Assembly: GCF_000620705.1 (NCBI RefSeq)
Contig: NZ_JIAR01000025.1
Span: 7,501 to 71,500 of the forward strand
Direction: 5' to 3'
Origin: Nocardioides sp. URHA0020
GTDB lineage: Bacteria > Actinomycetota > Actinomycetes > Propionibacteriales > Nocardioidaceae
DNA: 64,000 nucleotides
Each line of letters opens with the position of its first letter. The stretch's first letter is position 1. The notes beneath the pieces are model-generated. The model worked only from the letters and a program-made list of their open reading frames with translations. It was not told where the DNA came from and did not search any database. This document shows positions 36,094 to 47,142 of the stretch, piece after piece. The position numbers and the translations under genes are program-made.

Positions 36094-36119
36094 GCGGACA
36101 TTGTGCCTAGCCGAGGGCG

Positions 36120-37520
<1,401 letters not shown>

Positions 37521-37580
37521 GGTGGAGCTCCTGCGGGTCACGGCCGGCTGGCTGCCGGTCAAGGGGGAACGTGCGAGCGC

Positions 37581-37901
37581 TCAGCCTAACGACCGGGGCG
37601 AGCCGATATTGAGAGTGGTGCCCGGCTCCACCCGCTCGTACGCCGACGGCTCCTCGATCGCCTGCGACAGGGTCATCACCGCGCGCAGCTTCACGTCGTA
37701 CGACGAGAGCGCCCGCCGGTAGCCGCCGACGTTGTCCCACCGGGTGCTGAGCACCCACAGCTCCGGGTCGTCGACGTTGCGGCCGATCTCCCCGCCGGCG
37801 TAGCCCGCGCACGCGGCCAGTGCCTCCCGCGCCGTCTCCAGGTCCTCGCGGAAGGACGCAGCGCGCTCGGCGGGGACCCGGAACCTGTTCACGACCAGCA
37901 C
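37581..37901 (-). CDS. Antibiotic biosynthesis monooxygenase (ABM)-domain protein
   Basis: A 106-residue ferredoxin-like ABM protein: VNRFRVPAERAASFREDLETA, then FVLSTRWDNVGGYRRALSS-like second half. Such small proteins act as heme or quinone monooxygenases or simply as dimeric folds; substrate unknown. GTG start at 37901 (a second GTG nine bases later is possible). The large frame extending upstream is a shadow of the propeller gene. Confidence 0.8.
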   Translation of the reverse strand: MLVVNRFRVPAERAASFREDLETAREALAACAGYAGGEIGRNVDDPELWVLSTRWDNVGGYRRALSSYDVKLRAVMTLSQAIEEPSAYERVEPGTTLNIGSPRSLG

Positions 37902-37918
37902 GGGGCGACCGTAGCGGC

Positions 37919-39688
37919 TCAGCCGAGGAACTTGTGGAAGACGTCCTGCTGGAAGGCGTTGTTGTCGTGGGCCGCGAAGTTCGTCGCGGCCGAGAGGAAG
38001 AAGACCGACCTGCCGTCGGGTGCCCAGGCGGAGCCGGTTGCGCTGACCATCCCGAAGAGCGTGGAGCCGCTGGTGCCGTTCGTGCCGCTGGGGAGCACCG
38101 ACACGAGCTGCATCGCCCCCGTGCTGAGGTTCTTGACGTAGATGTCGTCGAGGATGTTCTTGTCGTAGCCCTGCACGAGGTCGAAGGCCTGCGTCATGAA
38201 CATGACCCGGGTGCCGTCCGGTGACCAGGTCGGCATCCGGCTGCCCCGGTTGCTCACCGAGAACTGGCCGCCGGGGCGCAGCGAGACCACCCGGACCGCG
38301 TTGGACGAGAGGTCCTTGACGAAGACGTCCGCGGCGGAGTTGTCGTCGCCGCTGACGAGGTTGGTCGCGGTGGAGCTGAACGCCACCCGGTTGCCGGTCG
38401 GGGCGAAGGCCGGGTTGTCGCTGGAGCTGTTGGCCTGGCCCCCACCCGCGGAGACCGACACCCGCTTGATCGCCCCCGTCTGGACGGTCTTGACGAAGAC
38501 GTCCCTGCTGACGTTGGTGTCGCCCGGCACCAGCTCGTGCGACGACGACGTGAACGCGACCCGCTTCGAGTCGGGGCTCCAGACCGGTTCGACCGAGTCC
38601 AGCGGGCCGCTCCCGTCCGAGGGCAGCACGCCGGCGGAGGTGGCGCTGATGGGCACGTAGTTGGCGGTGCCCACCTGCCACGCGAAGACCTGAGAGCTCG
38701 AGTTCGCGTTGGGCGCACAGGCGTCGCCACAGCCGTCGACGTACCTCGAGGCGTACGCGATCCACGCGGCGTTGGGTGACCAGGTCGCGTCGCCCACCCC
38801 CGCCGCGATGTAGCCCACCGAGCCGTCGTCGAGGTCCTTGGCCAGCAGGAAGGGCCCGACCGAGCCGTCCAGGACGACGCCGTCGATCAGGTTCGTCGCG
38901 TACGTCGTGAGCAGCAGCTCGTGGCTGCGCGGCTTCCACCCGATGACCCGCGCCTCGCTGACCCAGCCGCCGTCGTTGCCCAGCACACCGCTGGCCGACT
39001 TGTCGACGACCCGGAGGGCTCCGGTCGCGAGCGTCTTCACGTAGAGGTGCAACAGCCCGTCGGTCGCCTCCGGCCGCAGGTTGGTCGCGTCGGACCAGAA
39101 GGCGACGTACTTCCCGTCCGGCGAGACCGCCGCCGAGTTGACCGAGCTGCCGTTCGCACCGGCTCCACCGGCGGTCGCGTCGACCTGGCGGAGCACCCCC
39201 GCGGCGTACGGCGGAGCGGACTTCCGCTTGAGGACGATCTTGTCCACGAAGACTCCTGCGCGGCCCGCGACGACCCGCACCTGGATCCTGCCGGAGCCGC
39301 TCACGGCGACGGTCCTGAACCGGACCTTCCGGGCCGCGGTGGAGACCGTCCTGCGCACCGTGCCACCGACGAGGATCTGGGCCCGCCCCCGGCGCGGCCC
39401 GATCTGCAAGGTGACCGAGCCCCCCGCGCCCGCAGCCCTGGTCGTCAGGGTCGCACCCGCGCGAGCGGCCTTCGACAGCGTCCTGCGGTAGGCCTTCGCG
39501 GCCCGGACCGCCCGCCAGCGGCCCGAGCGCTGCAGCGAGCGGTCGTCGATGGTGCTCGACGCGGCGCGGCTCGAGGTCGGTGTCCCTGCGGAGCCGCTCG
39601 CGGGAGCCGGGCCGACGACCGCGACCGAGAGGCAGATCGAGAGACACATCGAGAGACAGAGCGCGACGACGGGACGGGACTGGACCAT
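37919..39688 (-). CDS. Secreted TolB-like beta-propeller protein
   Basis: A 589-residue exported protein. A signal peptide (LCLSMCLSICLSVAVVGPAPASG) is followed by an N-terminal beta domain of about 110 residues, then at least six PD40 repeats (for example VSPDGKYVAFWSDATNL, WSPDSKRVAFTSSSHEL, FAPTGNRVAFSSTATNL, WSPDGTRVMFMT). No enzymatic motif. Extracellular or cell-wall location likely; similar in style to the protein at 20022-21284. Confidence 0.85.
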   Translation of the reverse strand: MVQSRPVVALCLSMCLSICLSVAVVGPAPASGSAGTPTSSRAASSTIDDRSLQRSGRWRAVRAAKAYRRTLSKAARAGATLTTRAAGAGGSVTLQIGPRRGRAQILVGGTVRRTVSTAARKVRFRTVAVSGSGRIQVRVVAGRAGVFVDKIVLKRKSAPPYAAGVLRQVDATAGGAGANGSSVNSAAVSPDGKYVAFWSDATNLRPEATDGLLHLYVKTLATGALRVVDKSASGVLGNDGGWVSEARVIGWKPRSHELLLTTYATNLIDGVVLDGSVGPFLLAKDLDDGSVGYIAAGVGDATWSPNAAWIAYASRYVDGCGDACAPNANSSSQVFAWQVGTANYVPISATSAGVLPSDGSGPLDSVEPVWSPDSKRVAFTSSSHELVPGDTNVSRDVFVKTVQTGAIKRVSVSAGGGQANSSSDNPAFAPTGNRVAFSSTATNLVSGDDNSAADVFVKDLSSNAVRVVSLRPGGQFSVSNRGSRMPTWSPDGTRVMFMTQAFDLVQGYDKNILDDIYVKNLSTGAMQLVSVLPSGTNGTSGSTLFGMVSATGSAWAPDGRSVFFLSAATNFAAHDNNAFQQDVFHKFLG

Positions 39689-39806
39689 GGGTCACCTCAC
39701 GACGAGACGCTCACCCGGACGGGTGACCTCTGCACCGTAGGGATCCCGACCGGCCGTCGGACATGGCCCGAACGTGCCACCCGGCGGAGCGCATTCGGCG
39801 ACATGT

Positions 39807-39843
39807 TGACAATCATTCTCAAATAACCTGAGAATGGTTCTCA
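39807..39843 (+). promoter_or_regulatory. Tandem Zur boxes overlapping the zinc operon promoter
   Basis: Two 15-bp 7-1-7 palindromes, TGACAATCATTCTCA (39807-39821) and TGAGAATGGTTCTCA (39829-39843), match the Fur/Zur consensus TGAxAATxATTxTCA. A TTGACA (39806-39811) and a GAGAAT 18 bases further could be -35/-10, both covered by the boxes. The second box ends at the A of the ATG, so transcription would be leaderless. Zur binding with zinc would block it. Confidence 0.8.
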
Positions 39844-40736
39844 TGAAGACGCTCGCCCTCCTCGCGCTCGCGCCCCTCGTCCTCCTGAGCGGGTGCTCCG
39901 CCTTCACCGACGACACCGTCGGGCTGGACAACGGCGTGCAGGTCGCGGCGGCGTTCTACCCCCTGCAGTACGTCGCCGACCGGGTCGCCGGCGACCACGC
40001 CGAGGTGCAGAACCTCACCGCTCCCGGCGGGGAGCCGCACGACCTCGAGCTCACCCCGAGGGAGACCGCGGACGTCGCCCAGGACGACCTCGTCGTCTAC
40101 GAGCGCGGCTTCCAGCCCGCGGTCGACGACGCCGTCGACGAGAACGCCGAGGGTGCCGTGCTCGACGTGACCGACGTCGTCGCGCTGGTGCCGTTCAAGG
40201 AGCACGGCGTCGACTCCGACGAGGACGACCCGCACTTCTGGCAGGACCCGCTGCTGCTCGCCGACGTCGGCGACGCGGTCGCGAAGAGCCTGGCGAAGGT
40301 CGACCCGACCCACGCCGACGACTACACCGCCAACGCCCAGGACCTGCGCGCCGACCTGGAGGGGCTCGACCGGGAGTACGCGACCGGGCTGCAGGGCTGT
40401 GAGCGCGACACCATCGTCGTGAGCCACGACGCGTTCGGCTACCTCCAGCGGTACGGCGTGACCATGGACGCCATCCTGGGCCTCTCCCCCGACTCCGAGG
40501 CGACCCCGGCCGACCTGGCGCGGCTGCAGCGGGTGATCCGCGACGAGGGCGTGACCACGGTCTTCTCCGAGACCCTGGCCAGCCCGGAGACCGCGGACTC
40601 CCTGGCCCGCGACATGGGCGTCCGGAGCAAGGTGCTCGACCCGATCGAGGGGCTCTCCGACGAGACCTCCGGCGAGGACTACCTTTCCCTCATGCGCCGC
40701 AACCTGGCGTCCCTCGAGGAGGCGAACGGCTGTTGA
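39843..40736 (+). CDS. znuA: Zinc ABC transporter substrate-binding lipoprotein
   Basis: A 297-residue cluster A-I metal-binding lipoprotein. Start at the second ATG (MKTLALLALAPLVLLSGC) gives a clean signal peptide with lipobox LLSGC. Expected metal ligands are His in APGGEPHDLELTP, His in DPHFWQDPL, His in VSHDAFGYL and Asp in LDPIEGL. The acidic/His-rich loop of zinc-specific members is short. It begins a Zur-controlled operon with ATPase, permease and regulator, which supports zinc over manganese. Confidence 0.92.
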   Translation: MKTLALLALAPLVLLSGCSAFTDDTVGLDNGVQVAAAFYPLQYVADRVAGDHAEVQNLTAPGGEPHDLELTPRETADVAQDDLVVYERGFQPAVDDAVDENAEGAVLDVTDVVALVPFKEHGVDSDEDDPHFWQDPLLLADVGDAVAKSLAKVDPTHADDYTANAQDLRADLEGLDREYATGLQGCERDTIVVSHDAFGYLQRYGVTMDAILGLSPDSEATPADLARLQRVIRDEGVTTVFSETLASPETADSLARDMGVRSKVLDPIEGLSDETSGEDYLSLMRRNLASLEEANGC

Positions 40737-41524
40737 GCACCCCACCCGTGCTCGAGATGAGCAACGGCGCGGTCGCCATCGCCGGCCGGCCGATCCTGCG
40801 CGGCATCGACCTGAGCGTGCGCTCCGGTGAGTTCGTCGCCCTGATGGGTGCCAACGGGTCCGGCAAGTCCACGCTGGTCCGCGCGCTCACCGGGCTGCGG
40901 CCCCTGGCCGGCGGTGCGCTCAGCCTCTTCGGGACGCCGTACGACGACTTCCACGACTGGCAGCGCGTCGGCTTCGTGCCCCAGCGCGGCGGCGCCGCGT
41001 CCGGCGTACCGGCGTCGGTGTGGGAGATCGTCGCGTCCGGCCGCCTCACCCACCGGCGACTCCTGCGACCCCTGGGCCGGCGTGACCGGGCGGCCATCGC
41101 CGAGGCCCTCGACGTGGTCGGGCTGGCGCACCGCGCGCGCGACGGCGTCTCGACGCTGTCCGGCGGCCAGCAGCAGCGGGTCCTCATCGCCCGCGCGCTG
41201 GCCGGTGAGCCGGACCTCTTCTTCCTCGACGAGCCGACCGCCGGCGTCGACCTGCCCAACCAGCAGATCCTCGCGGACACCCTCGAGACCCTCTCGGAGC
41301 GCGGGGCGACGATCGTCCTGGTCGCCCACGAGCTGGGTCCGATGGCGCCCCTGATCGACCGTGCCGTGGTGATGCGGGACGGCCGGATCGCGTACGACGG
41401 CCCGCCGCTGGCCAGCGCGGAGGTCGCCACCGCCCACCTCGACGGCCACCACCACCATCACCACGAGCCTGAGCGTCACGACCACGCTCCGCACGTGGCC
41501 TCGCCGATCGACGGTGCGAGATGA
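40733..41524 (+). CDS. znuC: Zinc ABC transporter ATP-binding protein
   Basis: A 263-residue ABC ATPase with Walker A GANGSGKST, signature LSGGQQQR and Walker B FFLDEPTAGVD. TTG start overlapping the lipoprotein stop (TTGA) with GAGGAGG ten bases upstream. The C-terminus is unusual: a natural run of six histidines with further His/Asp (HLDGHHHHHHEPERHDHAPH), probably a cytoplasmic zinc-binding tail. Confidence 0.94.
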   Translation: MSTPPVLEMSNGAVAIAGRPILRGIDLSVRSGEFVALMGANGSGKSTLVRALTGLRPLAGGALSLFGTPYDDFHDWQRVGFVPQRGGAASGVPASVWEIVASGRLTHRRLLRPLGRRDRAAIAEALDVVGLAHRARDGVSTLSGGQQQRVLIARALAGEPDLFFLDEPTAGVDLPNQQILADTLETLSERGATIVLVAHELGPMAPLIDRAVVMRDGRIAYDGPPLASAEVATAHLDGHHHHHHEPERHDHAPHVASPIDGAR

Positions 41525-42528
41525 GCGACTTCCTGGACCTGCTCGGTCTGCCCTTCATGCAGCGCGCCATCATCGCCGCGGTCTTCACCGGCCTCGCGGC
41601 CCCGGCCGTCGGCACCTACCTCGTGCAGCGGCGCCAGGCCCTGATGGGCGACGGCATCGGCCACGTCGCTGTCACCGGGGTTGCGCTCGGACTGCTGACG
41701 AACAGCTCGCCCACCTGGACGGCGGTGGTGGTGGCCGTGCTCGGTGCGGTGCTGATCGAGGTCATCCGCGAGCGCGGCCACACCAACGGCGACGTCGCGC
41801 TCGCGCTCCTCTTCTACGGCGGGCTGGCGGGCGGCGTCCTGCTCACCGGGCTCGCCGGGCAGAGCGCCGCCAGGTTGAACCAGTACCTCTTCGGCGCGAT
41901 CACCACGACGTCGCCGGGCGACGTGATCGTCGTGATGGTGCTGGCGGCGGTGATCGTGCTGGTCTGCGTCGGCCTGTCGCCGCAGCTCTTCGCGGTCGCC
42001 CAGGACCAGGAGTTCGCCCGGGTCGCCGGGCTCAACATCCGCTTCTACAACGTGCTGGTCGCGGTGCTCGCCGCCGTCAGCGTCACGGTCGCGATGCGGA
42101 CGGTCGGGCTGCTCCTGGTCTCGGCCCTGATGGTGGTGCCGGTCGCCACCTCGCAGCAGCTGACGCGCTCCTTCCGCTCCACGCTGGGGGCGGCGATGGT
42201 CCTCGGCACGCTCGCGTCGGTCGGCGGGCTGCTGCTCTCGGCGTACGCCTCCACCTACGCGCGGGTCGCGCCCGGCCCGACGATCGTGCTGGTCGCGCTG
42301 GCCGGCTTCGTCGTCGCGTGGCCGGTGGGCGTGCTGCTGCGGTCGCGGCACCGCCTCCGGCGGCCCTTCCCCGTGGTCGAGGTCGCGGCCCACGAGGTCA
42401 TCGACGAGCACCCGCACGACCACGGCAAGGACTGCGGTCACGTCGCGGTCCAGCACGGCGACCACGTCGACTACGTCCACGGCGGGCACCGCCACGCGCC
42501 CCACGGGAGGCACTATGACGAGCACTGA
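41521..42528 (+). CDS. znuB: Zinc ABC transporter permease
   Basis: A 335-residue membrane protein of the ABC-3 family with about eight hydrophobic helices over residues 12-280 (RAIIAAVFTGLAAPAVGTYL, GVALGLLTNSSPTW, LLLVSALMVVPVAT). Start overlaps the ATPase stop (ATGA). The last about 45 residues are rich in histidine (HPHDHGKDCGH, GGHRHAPHGRHYDEH), again suggesting a metal-binding tail. Confidence 0.93.
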   Translation: MSDFLDLLGLPFMQRAIIAAVFTGLAAPAVGTYLVQRRQALMGDGIGHVAVTGVALGLLTNSSPTWTAVVVAVLGAVLIEVIRERGHTNGDVALALLFYGGLAGGVLLTGLAGQSAARLNQYLFGAITTTSPGDVIVVMVLAAVIVLVCVGLSPQLFAVAQDQEFARVAGLNIRFYNVLVAVLAAVSVTVAMRTVGLLLVSALMVVPVATSQQLTRSFRSTLGAAMVLGTLASVGGLLLSAYASTYARVAPGPTIVLVALAGFVVAWPVGVLLRSRHRLRRPFPVVEVAAHEVIDEHPHDHGKDCGHVAVQHGDHVDYVHGGHRHAPHGRHYDEH

Positions 42529-42925
42529 CGCCACGCCCCCGCTGCCCCCGCTGCGCCCGACCCGGCAGCGCCGGGCCGTCGTCGAGGCGATGGCCTCCTT
42601 CGCGGACTTCCGCTCGGCCCAGGAGATCCACGAGCTGCTCGGCGAGCGGGGCGAGCAGGTCGGCCTCGCCACCGTCTACCGCACCCTGCAGCGGCTGGCC
42701 GACGCCGGCGAGGTCGACGTGCTCCGCACGGAGGACGGCGAGGCGATCTACCGCCGCTGCTCCGACAGTCACCACCACCACCTGGTCTGCCGCTCCTGCG
42801 GGGCGACCGTCGAGGTCGAGGGCCCGACCGTCGAGCGCTGGACCAGCGCCATCGCCGCCGAGCACGGGTACGCCGACGTCAGCCACGCCCTGGAGATCTT
42901 CGGGACCTGCCCGCGCTGCCGCTAG
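42515..42925 (+). CDS. zur: Fur-family regulator, Zur type
   Basis: A 136-residue repressor. Winged helix at residues about 14-80 (RPTRQRRAVVEAM, VGLATVYRTLQRL), then the metal-sensing segment HHHHLVCRSC and structural CPRC at the end. It overlaps the permease gene by 14 bp and is the last gene of the operon whose promoter carries Zur boxes, so autoregulation is expected. Confidence 0.92.
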   Translation: MTSTDATPPLPPLRPTRQRRAVVEAMASFADFRSAQEIHELLGERGEQVGLATVYRTLQRLADAGEVDVLRTEDGEAIYRRCSDSHHHHLVCRSCGATVEVEGPTVERWTSAIAAEHGYADVSHALEIFGTCPRCR

Positions 42926-42956
42926 CGTGCGTCCTCGGCCGACCGGCCGCGGCGGC

Positions 42957-43727
42957 TCACTGCAGGGCCCCTCCGTAGCGACGGTCGCGTCGGGCGTAGA
43001 GGTCGATCGCCTGCCACAGGTGCCGACGGTCCACGTCGGGCCAGAGCACGTCGGTGAACACGAGCTCGGCGTACGCCGCCTGCCACAGCAGGAAGTTGGA
43101 CAGCCGCTGCTCCCCCGACGTGCGCCAGATCAGGTCGGCGTCGGACTGCTCGGGCACGTAGAGGTGACGCGCGAACGTCTTCTCGTCGACCTTCTCGGGG
43201 TCGAGCCGACCGGCGGCGACCTCGCGGGCGATGCTGCGGGCGGTGTCGGCGAGCTCCGCGCGGCCGCCGTAGTTGACGCACATCGTCAACGTGAGGACGT
43301 CGTTCTTCCTCGTCAGCTCCTCGGCGACCTGCAGCTCCCGGATCACCGACTTCCACAGCCGGGGCGCCCGGCCGGCCCACCGGACCCGGACGCCCAGCTC
43401 GTGCATCTCGTCGCGACGCCGGCGGATCACGTCGCGGTTGAAGCCCATCAGGAACTTGACCTCGTCGGGCGAGCGCGACCAGTTCTCGGTGGAGAACGCG
43501 TACGCCGAGATCGCCTTCACGCCGATCTCGATCGCGCCCTCGACGACGTCGAAGAGCGACGACTCGCCCTGCTCGTGCCCCTTGGTCCGGGGCAGGCCCC
43601 GCTCCTTGGCCCAGCGGCCGTTGCCGTCCATCACCACGGCGACGTGCCGCGGCACCAGGTCCCGCGGGATCGCCGGCGGCCGGGCGCCGGAGGGGTGCGG
43701 CGTGGGCTGTCGTACGGCGCGCTTCAC
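42957..43727 (-). CDS. uppS: Isoprenyl transferase (undecaprenyl/polyprenyl diphosphate synthase)
   Basis: A 256-residue cis-prenyltransferase making the lipid carrier for cell-wall glycans. Motifs: [19 protein letters not shown] (catalytic Asp), [18 protein letters not shown], and [19 protein letters not shown]. Normal length. It usually sits next to recO; here two histidine kinase genes separate them. Confidence 0.96.
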   Translation of the reverse strand: MKRAVRQPTPHPSGARPPAIPRDLVPRHVAVVMDGNGRWAKERGLPRTKGHEQGESSLFDVVEGAIEIGVKAISAYAFSTENWSRSPDEVKFLMGFNRDVIRRRRDEMHELGVRVRWAGRAPRLWKSVIRELQVAEELTRKNDVLTLTMCVNYGGRAELADTARSIAREVAAGRLDPEKVDEKTFARHLYVPEQSDADLIWRTSGEQRLSNFLLWQAAYAELVFTDVLWPDVDRRHLWQAIDLYARRDRRYGGALQ

Positions 43728-43758
43728 ACCAGGAGCGTATCGAGCCTCTCCGGTGGAC

Positions 43759-45411
43759 TCAGGAGGCGAGGCGGGCGATCTGCACCGGCAGCACGACCCG
43801 GAACTCGCTGCCCCGTCCGATCTCGCTGTCCACCTCGATGCGACCGCCGTGGCTCTCCACGATGGACTTGGTGATGCTCAGGCCCAAGCCGATCCCCTGG
43901 ATCGCGCGGTCGTGCGCATCCTGCGCGCGGAAGAAGCGGGTGAAGAGCTCCTCGCGGTCCACCTCCGAGATGCCGATGCCGTCGTCCGCGACGACCAGCT
44001 CCACCTCAGTGGCGCGGGCGCGGAGCTCGACGTCCACCCGGCCGCCGCGCAGGCTGTACTTGATCGCGTTGGACACGAGGTTGTCGACGACCTGCGCGAA
44101 GCGGTGGGCGTCGGCGTCGACCCACAGAGCCGAGGGCGACCTCAGCGACAGCTCCACGCCGGCACGCTCGGCGGCCGTCCCGGCAGTCTGCACGCACTCG
44201 CGGACGATCGCGCCCAGGTCGGTCCGGGTGCGCTCGACCGGCATCGCACCACCGGGCTGCTGCTCCTGCAGGAGGTCGGCGACCAGCCGCTGGAGCCGCT
44301 CGGTGTTGCGGGCGACCACCGCCAGCTGCTTGATGACGTGCGCGGGCAGGTCCTCGTCCTCGAGCAGGATGCTGACGTAGCCGACGATCGAGGTCAGCGG
44401 CGTGCGCAGCTCGTGCGACACCAGGGCGACGAACTGGTCCTTCACCGCCAGCGCCTGCATCAGGTCGGTGATGTCCGTGCCGGCCAGCGCCGCACCGATG
44501 AACCCGCCGTCCTCGCCCTCGGCGTGACGGGCGGAGACCGACACCGCCCGCCGGGTGCGCGGGTCGGCACCCGACCACATCCGGAAGTCGTCGAACTGCT
44601 CCCCGCGCGCGGCGCGGGCGCTGGGCACGTCGTCGGCGCGCAGCAGCGTGACGCCGTCCGCCGCGAACGTGTCGCCGGGCCACGTCAGGCCCCGTCCCTC
44701 GGGCAGGCTGAGCGAGACGAAGTCGCCGTACCGCTCGTTCATCGCCACCAGGTGTCCGTCACGGTCCAGGAGCATCAGGCCGACCCCCGCGGCGTCGAAG
44801 ATCGCCTGGGACGTGTGCTGCTGGGCCCGGATCGTCTCCAGCGCTCGGGCCAGCTCGCACTCGCCACGCTCGGCCCGCGCCTGCGCGGAGCGGGCCACGT
44901 CGAGACCGGCGGAGATCGCGACCGCGCTCACCCCGGCGATCAGCGGCATCATCGCCAGGTACGTCGCCGCGGCTCCCTCGCCGCCGTGGACGACGAGGCC
45001 GGGCACGGTCACCAGTGCCAGGCTGGCTCCCACGGCCAGCACGGCGCCGCGCTCGCCGTACCGACGCCCGAGCCAGAGCGCGGGCAGCACGACCAGCAGC
45101 CCGAGGCCACCGTCCTCGCTGCTGAGCAGCGCCAGCCCGAGGATCGCGATGTCGAGGATCGCGATCACCGTGATCGCCGCCCGCCTCCGCGGCGACGGGA
45201 CCCACCACACCGCCGCGGCGAGCAGCGTCGCCGCCGCGATCGCCGCCGGCACCTGGCGCCCTTCCGAAAGCGGCACCCCGCCGAGCACGCGCAGGCACGC
45301 CTCGACGACCAGGAGCAGGGTGAAGCCCAGCTGGAGGACCCGCGGGTCGGGCTCGCCGCCGAGCCACACCAGCTGCCAGACCGCCGAACCGGAACGACGC
45401 ACGAGTCTCAC
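43759..45411 (-). CDS. Membrane PAS sensor histidine kinase, tandem paralogue A
   Basis: 550 residues. Four or five membrane helices (about 20-190), a coiled linker, PAS (about 205-320, [18 protein letters not shown]), HisKA ([20 protein letters not shown], about 345), HATPase_c ([18 protein letters not shown]). No receiver domain and no response regulator nearby. Start set at GTG 45411, eight bases after GAGGAG and aligned with the paralogue; the ATG six bases earlier is too close to the ribosome site. It has the same length as its neighbour. Confidence 0.88.
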   Translation of the reverse strand: MRLVRRSGSAVWQLVWLGGEPDPRVLQLGFTLLLVVEACLRVLGGVPLSEGRQVPAAIAAATLLAAAVWWVPSPRRRAAITVIAILDIAILGLALLSSEDGGLGLLVVLPALWLGRRYGERGAVLAVGASLALVTVPGLVVHGGEGAAATYLAMMPLIAGVSAVAISAGLDVARSAQARAERGECELARALETIRAQQHTSQAIFDAAGVGLMLLDRDGHLVAMNERYGDFVSLSLPEGRGLTWPGDTFAADGVTLLRADDVPSARAARGEQFDDFRMWSGADPRTRRAVSVSARHAEGEDGGFIGAALAGTDITDLMQALAVKDQFVALVSHELRTPLTSIVGYVSILLEDEDLPAHVIKQLAVVARNTERLQRLVADLLQEQQPGGAMPVERTRTDLGAIVRECVQTAGTAAERAGVELSLRSPSALWVDADAHRFAQVVDNLVSNAIKYSLRGGRVDVELRARATEVELVVADDGIGISEVDREELFTRFFRAQDAHDRAIQGIGLGLSITKSIVESHGGRIEVDSEIGRGSEFRVVLPVQIARLAS

Positions 45412-45423
45412 CGTCATCGCTCC

Positions 45424-47076
45424 TCAGGAGGCGAGTCGGATGGCGGTCAGCGGCAGCACGACCCGAAACTCGCTGCCCCGCCCGATCTCGCTCTCCACCT
45501 CGATCCGGCCGCCGTGGCTCTCGACGATGGACTTGGTGATCGACAACCCCAGTCCGACCCCCTGGATCGCGCTCAGCGTGGCCTCACGGGTGCGGAAGAA
45601 CCGGGTGAAGAGCTGGCACTGGTCGTCGGGGTGGATGCCGATGCCGGTGTCGCGCACCCGGATGACGGCGCACCCGTCGACGGACGTGACGTGCACCCAC
45701 GCGCGCCCTCCGGCGGCCGTGTACTTGATCGCGTTCGAGAGCAGGTTGTCGACCACTTGGCCCAGGCGCTGCGGGTCGCCCAGGAAGTCGATCCGCTCGG
45801 GGACGTCGACCTCCAGTCGGATGCCGGCTCGGGTGGCGTTGGGCCGCGCGGCCACGACCGAGCCACGCACGATGACCGCGAGGTCGGTCCCCTGCTCGCG
45901 CAGCGGCGCGGCGTGCGCGGAGTGCTGGACCTCCTGGAGCAGGTCGCCGACCAGGCGCTGCAGCCGTCGTCCGTTGCGCGCCACGACCTCCAGGTGCTTG
46001 CGCAGACCGGGGTCGAGGTCGGTGCGTTCGAGCATGACCGCGACGTACCCCACGATCGAGGTCAGCGGGGTGCGCAGCTCGTGCGAGACCAGCGCGATGA
46101 AGTCGTCCTTGACCAGCAGGGCCCGCATGAAGTCGGTGACGTCGGTGTAGGAGACCGCCGCGCCCACCAGGCTGCCGTCGGAGTGCTCGACGCGGCGCGC
46201 CGAGATCGACATCGCGCGCCGGGCGTCCGGAGCACGACCGATCCAGACCCGGAGGTCGTCGAACTCCTCACCGCGTCGGGCCCGGGCCGTGGGCACGTCG
46301 TCGATCGGCAGCCGGGTCGTCCCGGACTCGTCGAAGACCCACGGGTCCTCGATGTTGCCGGCCGGGTAGGCCAGCTCCGAGAACTCCGCCAGCCGCTGGT
46401 TGATCAGCACCGGCTGACCGTTGCGGTCCAGCAGCGCGAGACCGACGTCCACCGCCTCGAAGATGGCCTGGGCCGACCGGCGGCTCCGCTCGATGACCTC
46501 CATGGCCGCCTCGAGCTCGGCCTCGCGGGCCTCGGCGCCGGCCTGCGCGGTGCGCGCCGCGGTCAGACCGGCGGTGATGGCCGCCGCGCCGACGCCGGCG
46601 ACGACGGGCAGGATGATCAGTCGCTCGAACGTCACGGCATCGGCGCCGTGGGCAACGAGTCCCGGGACGGTGATGAAGGCCAGCACGGAGCCGATGGCCA
46701 GCGCGGCTCCACGCAGACCCATCACGGCCCCGAGCCAGATCGACGGCAGCACGAGCAGCGGCGAGGCGGTGCCGAGGTCCGGGCCGGCTGCGAGCATGCC
46801 CAGGGCGGCGATGTTGACCACCGCCATGGACCTGGTGCGCAGGTCGAGCTGGCTCGGCGGTGAGGTCATCACGGCCACCAGGCCGAGTGTCGAGGCGGCC
46901 ACCCCGGCCACCGGCCAGGACACCAGCGGCACCGGGCGGTCGCCGAGCGTGCGCAGCACCATGGCACCGACGAGCAGCAGCGTGAACCCGCCCTGGAGCA
47001 CGCGGGGATCGGGCTCGCCGTCGTTCCAGCACAGATGGGTGATGACCCATCGACTCCGCTGAGTCCAGCCCCGCAC
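45424..47076 (-). CDS. Membrane PAS sensor histidine kinase, tandem paralogue B
   Basis: 550 residues, same layout as paralogue A: hydrophobic N-terminal half, PAS (FEAVDVGLALLDRNGQPV), HisKA ([19 protein letters not shown]) and HATPase_c ([18 protein letters not shown]). Start at GTG 47076 behind AGGAGG at five bases. N-terminal block GEPDPRVLQ, the tail and total length match the other copy, showing a tandem duplication with divergence mainly in sensor parts. A 12-bp gap separates the two genes. Confidence 0.88.
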   Translation of the reverse strand: MRGWTQRSRWVITHLCWNDGEPDPRVLQGGFTLLLVGAMVLRTLGDRPVPLVSWPVAGVAASTLGLVAVMTSPPSQLDLRTRSMAVVNIAALGMLAAGPDLGTASPLLVLPSIWLGAVMGLRGAALAIGSVLAFITVPGLVAHGADAVTFERLIILPVVAGVGAAAITAGLTAARTAQAGAEAREAELEAAMEVIERSRRSAQAIFEAVDVGLALLDRNGQPVLINQRLAEFSELAYPAGNIEDPWVFDESGTTRLPIDDVPTARARRGEEFDDLRVWIGRAPDARRAMSISARRVEHSDGSLVGAAVSYTDVTDFMRALLVKDDFIALVSHELRTPLTSIVGYVAVMLERTDLDPGLRKHLEVVARNGRRLQRLVGDLLQEVQHSAHAAPLREQGTDLAVIVRGSVVAARPNATRAGIRLEVDVPERIDFLGDPQRLGQVVDNLLSNAIKYTAAGGRAWVHVTSVDGCAVIRVRDTGIGIHPDDQCQLFTRFFRTREATLSAIQGVGLGLSITKSIVESHGGRIEVESEIGRGSEFRVVLPLTAIRLAS

Positions 47077-47142
47077 CGCTGCCTCCTGACGCTCCTGTCT
47101 CACTGAGCATCGGCCGACGGGGGCGCTACCTGAGCGGAAGGG

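Noticed and set aside
41450..41470. Cloning-vector hexahistidine tag
   Set aside because: It lies in a natural His/Asp-rich tail with normal flanking genes, matching the His-rich permease tail.
43273..46863. 1196-codon plus-strand frame over uppS and two kinases
   Set aside because: Mirror of kinase codons; spans three real genes on the other strand.
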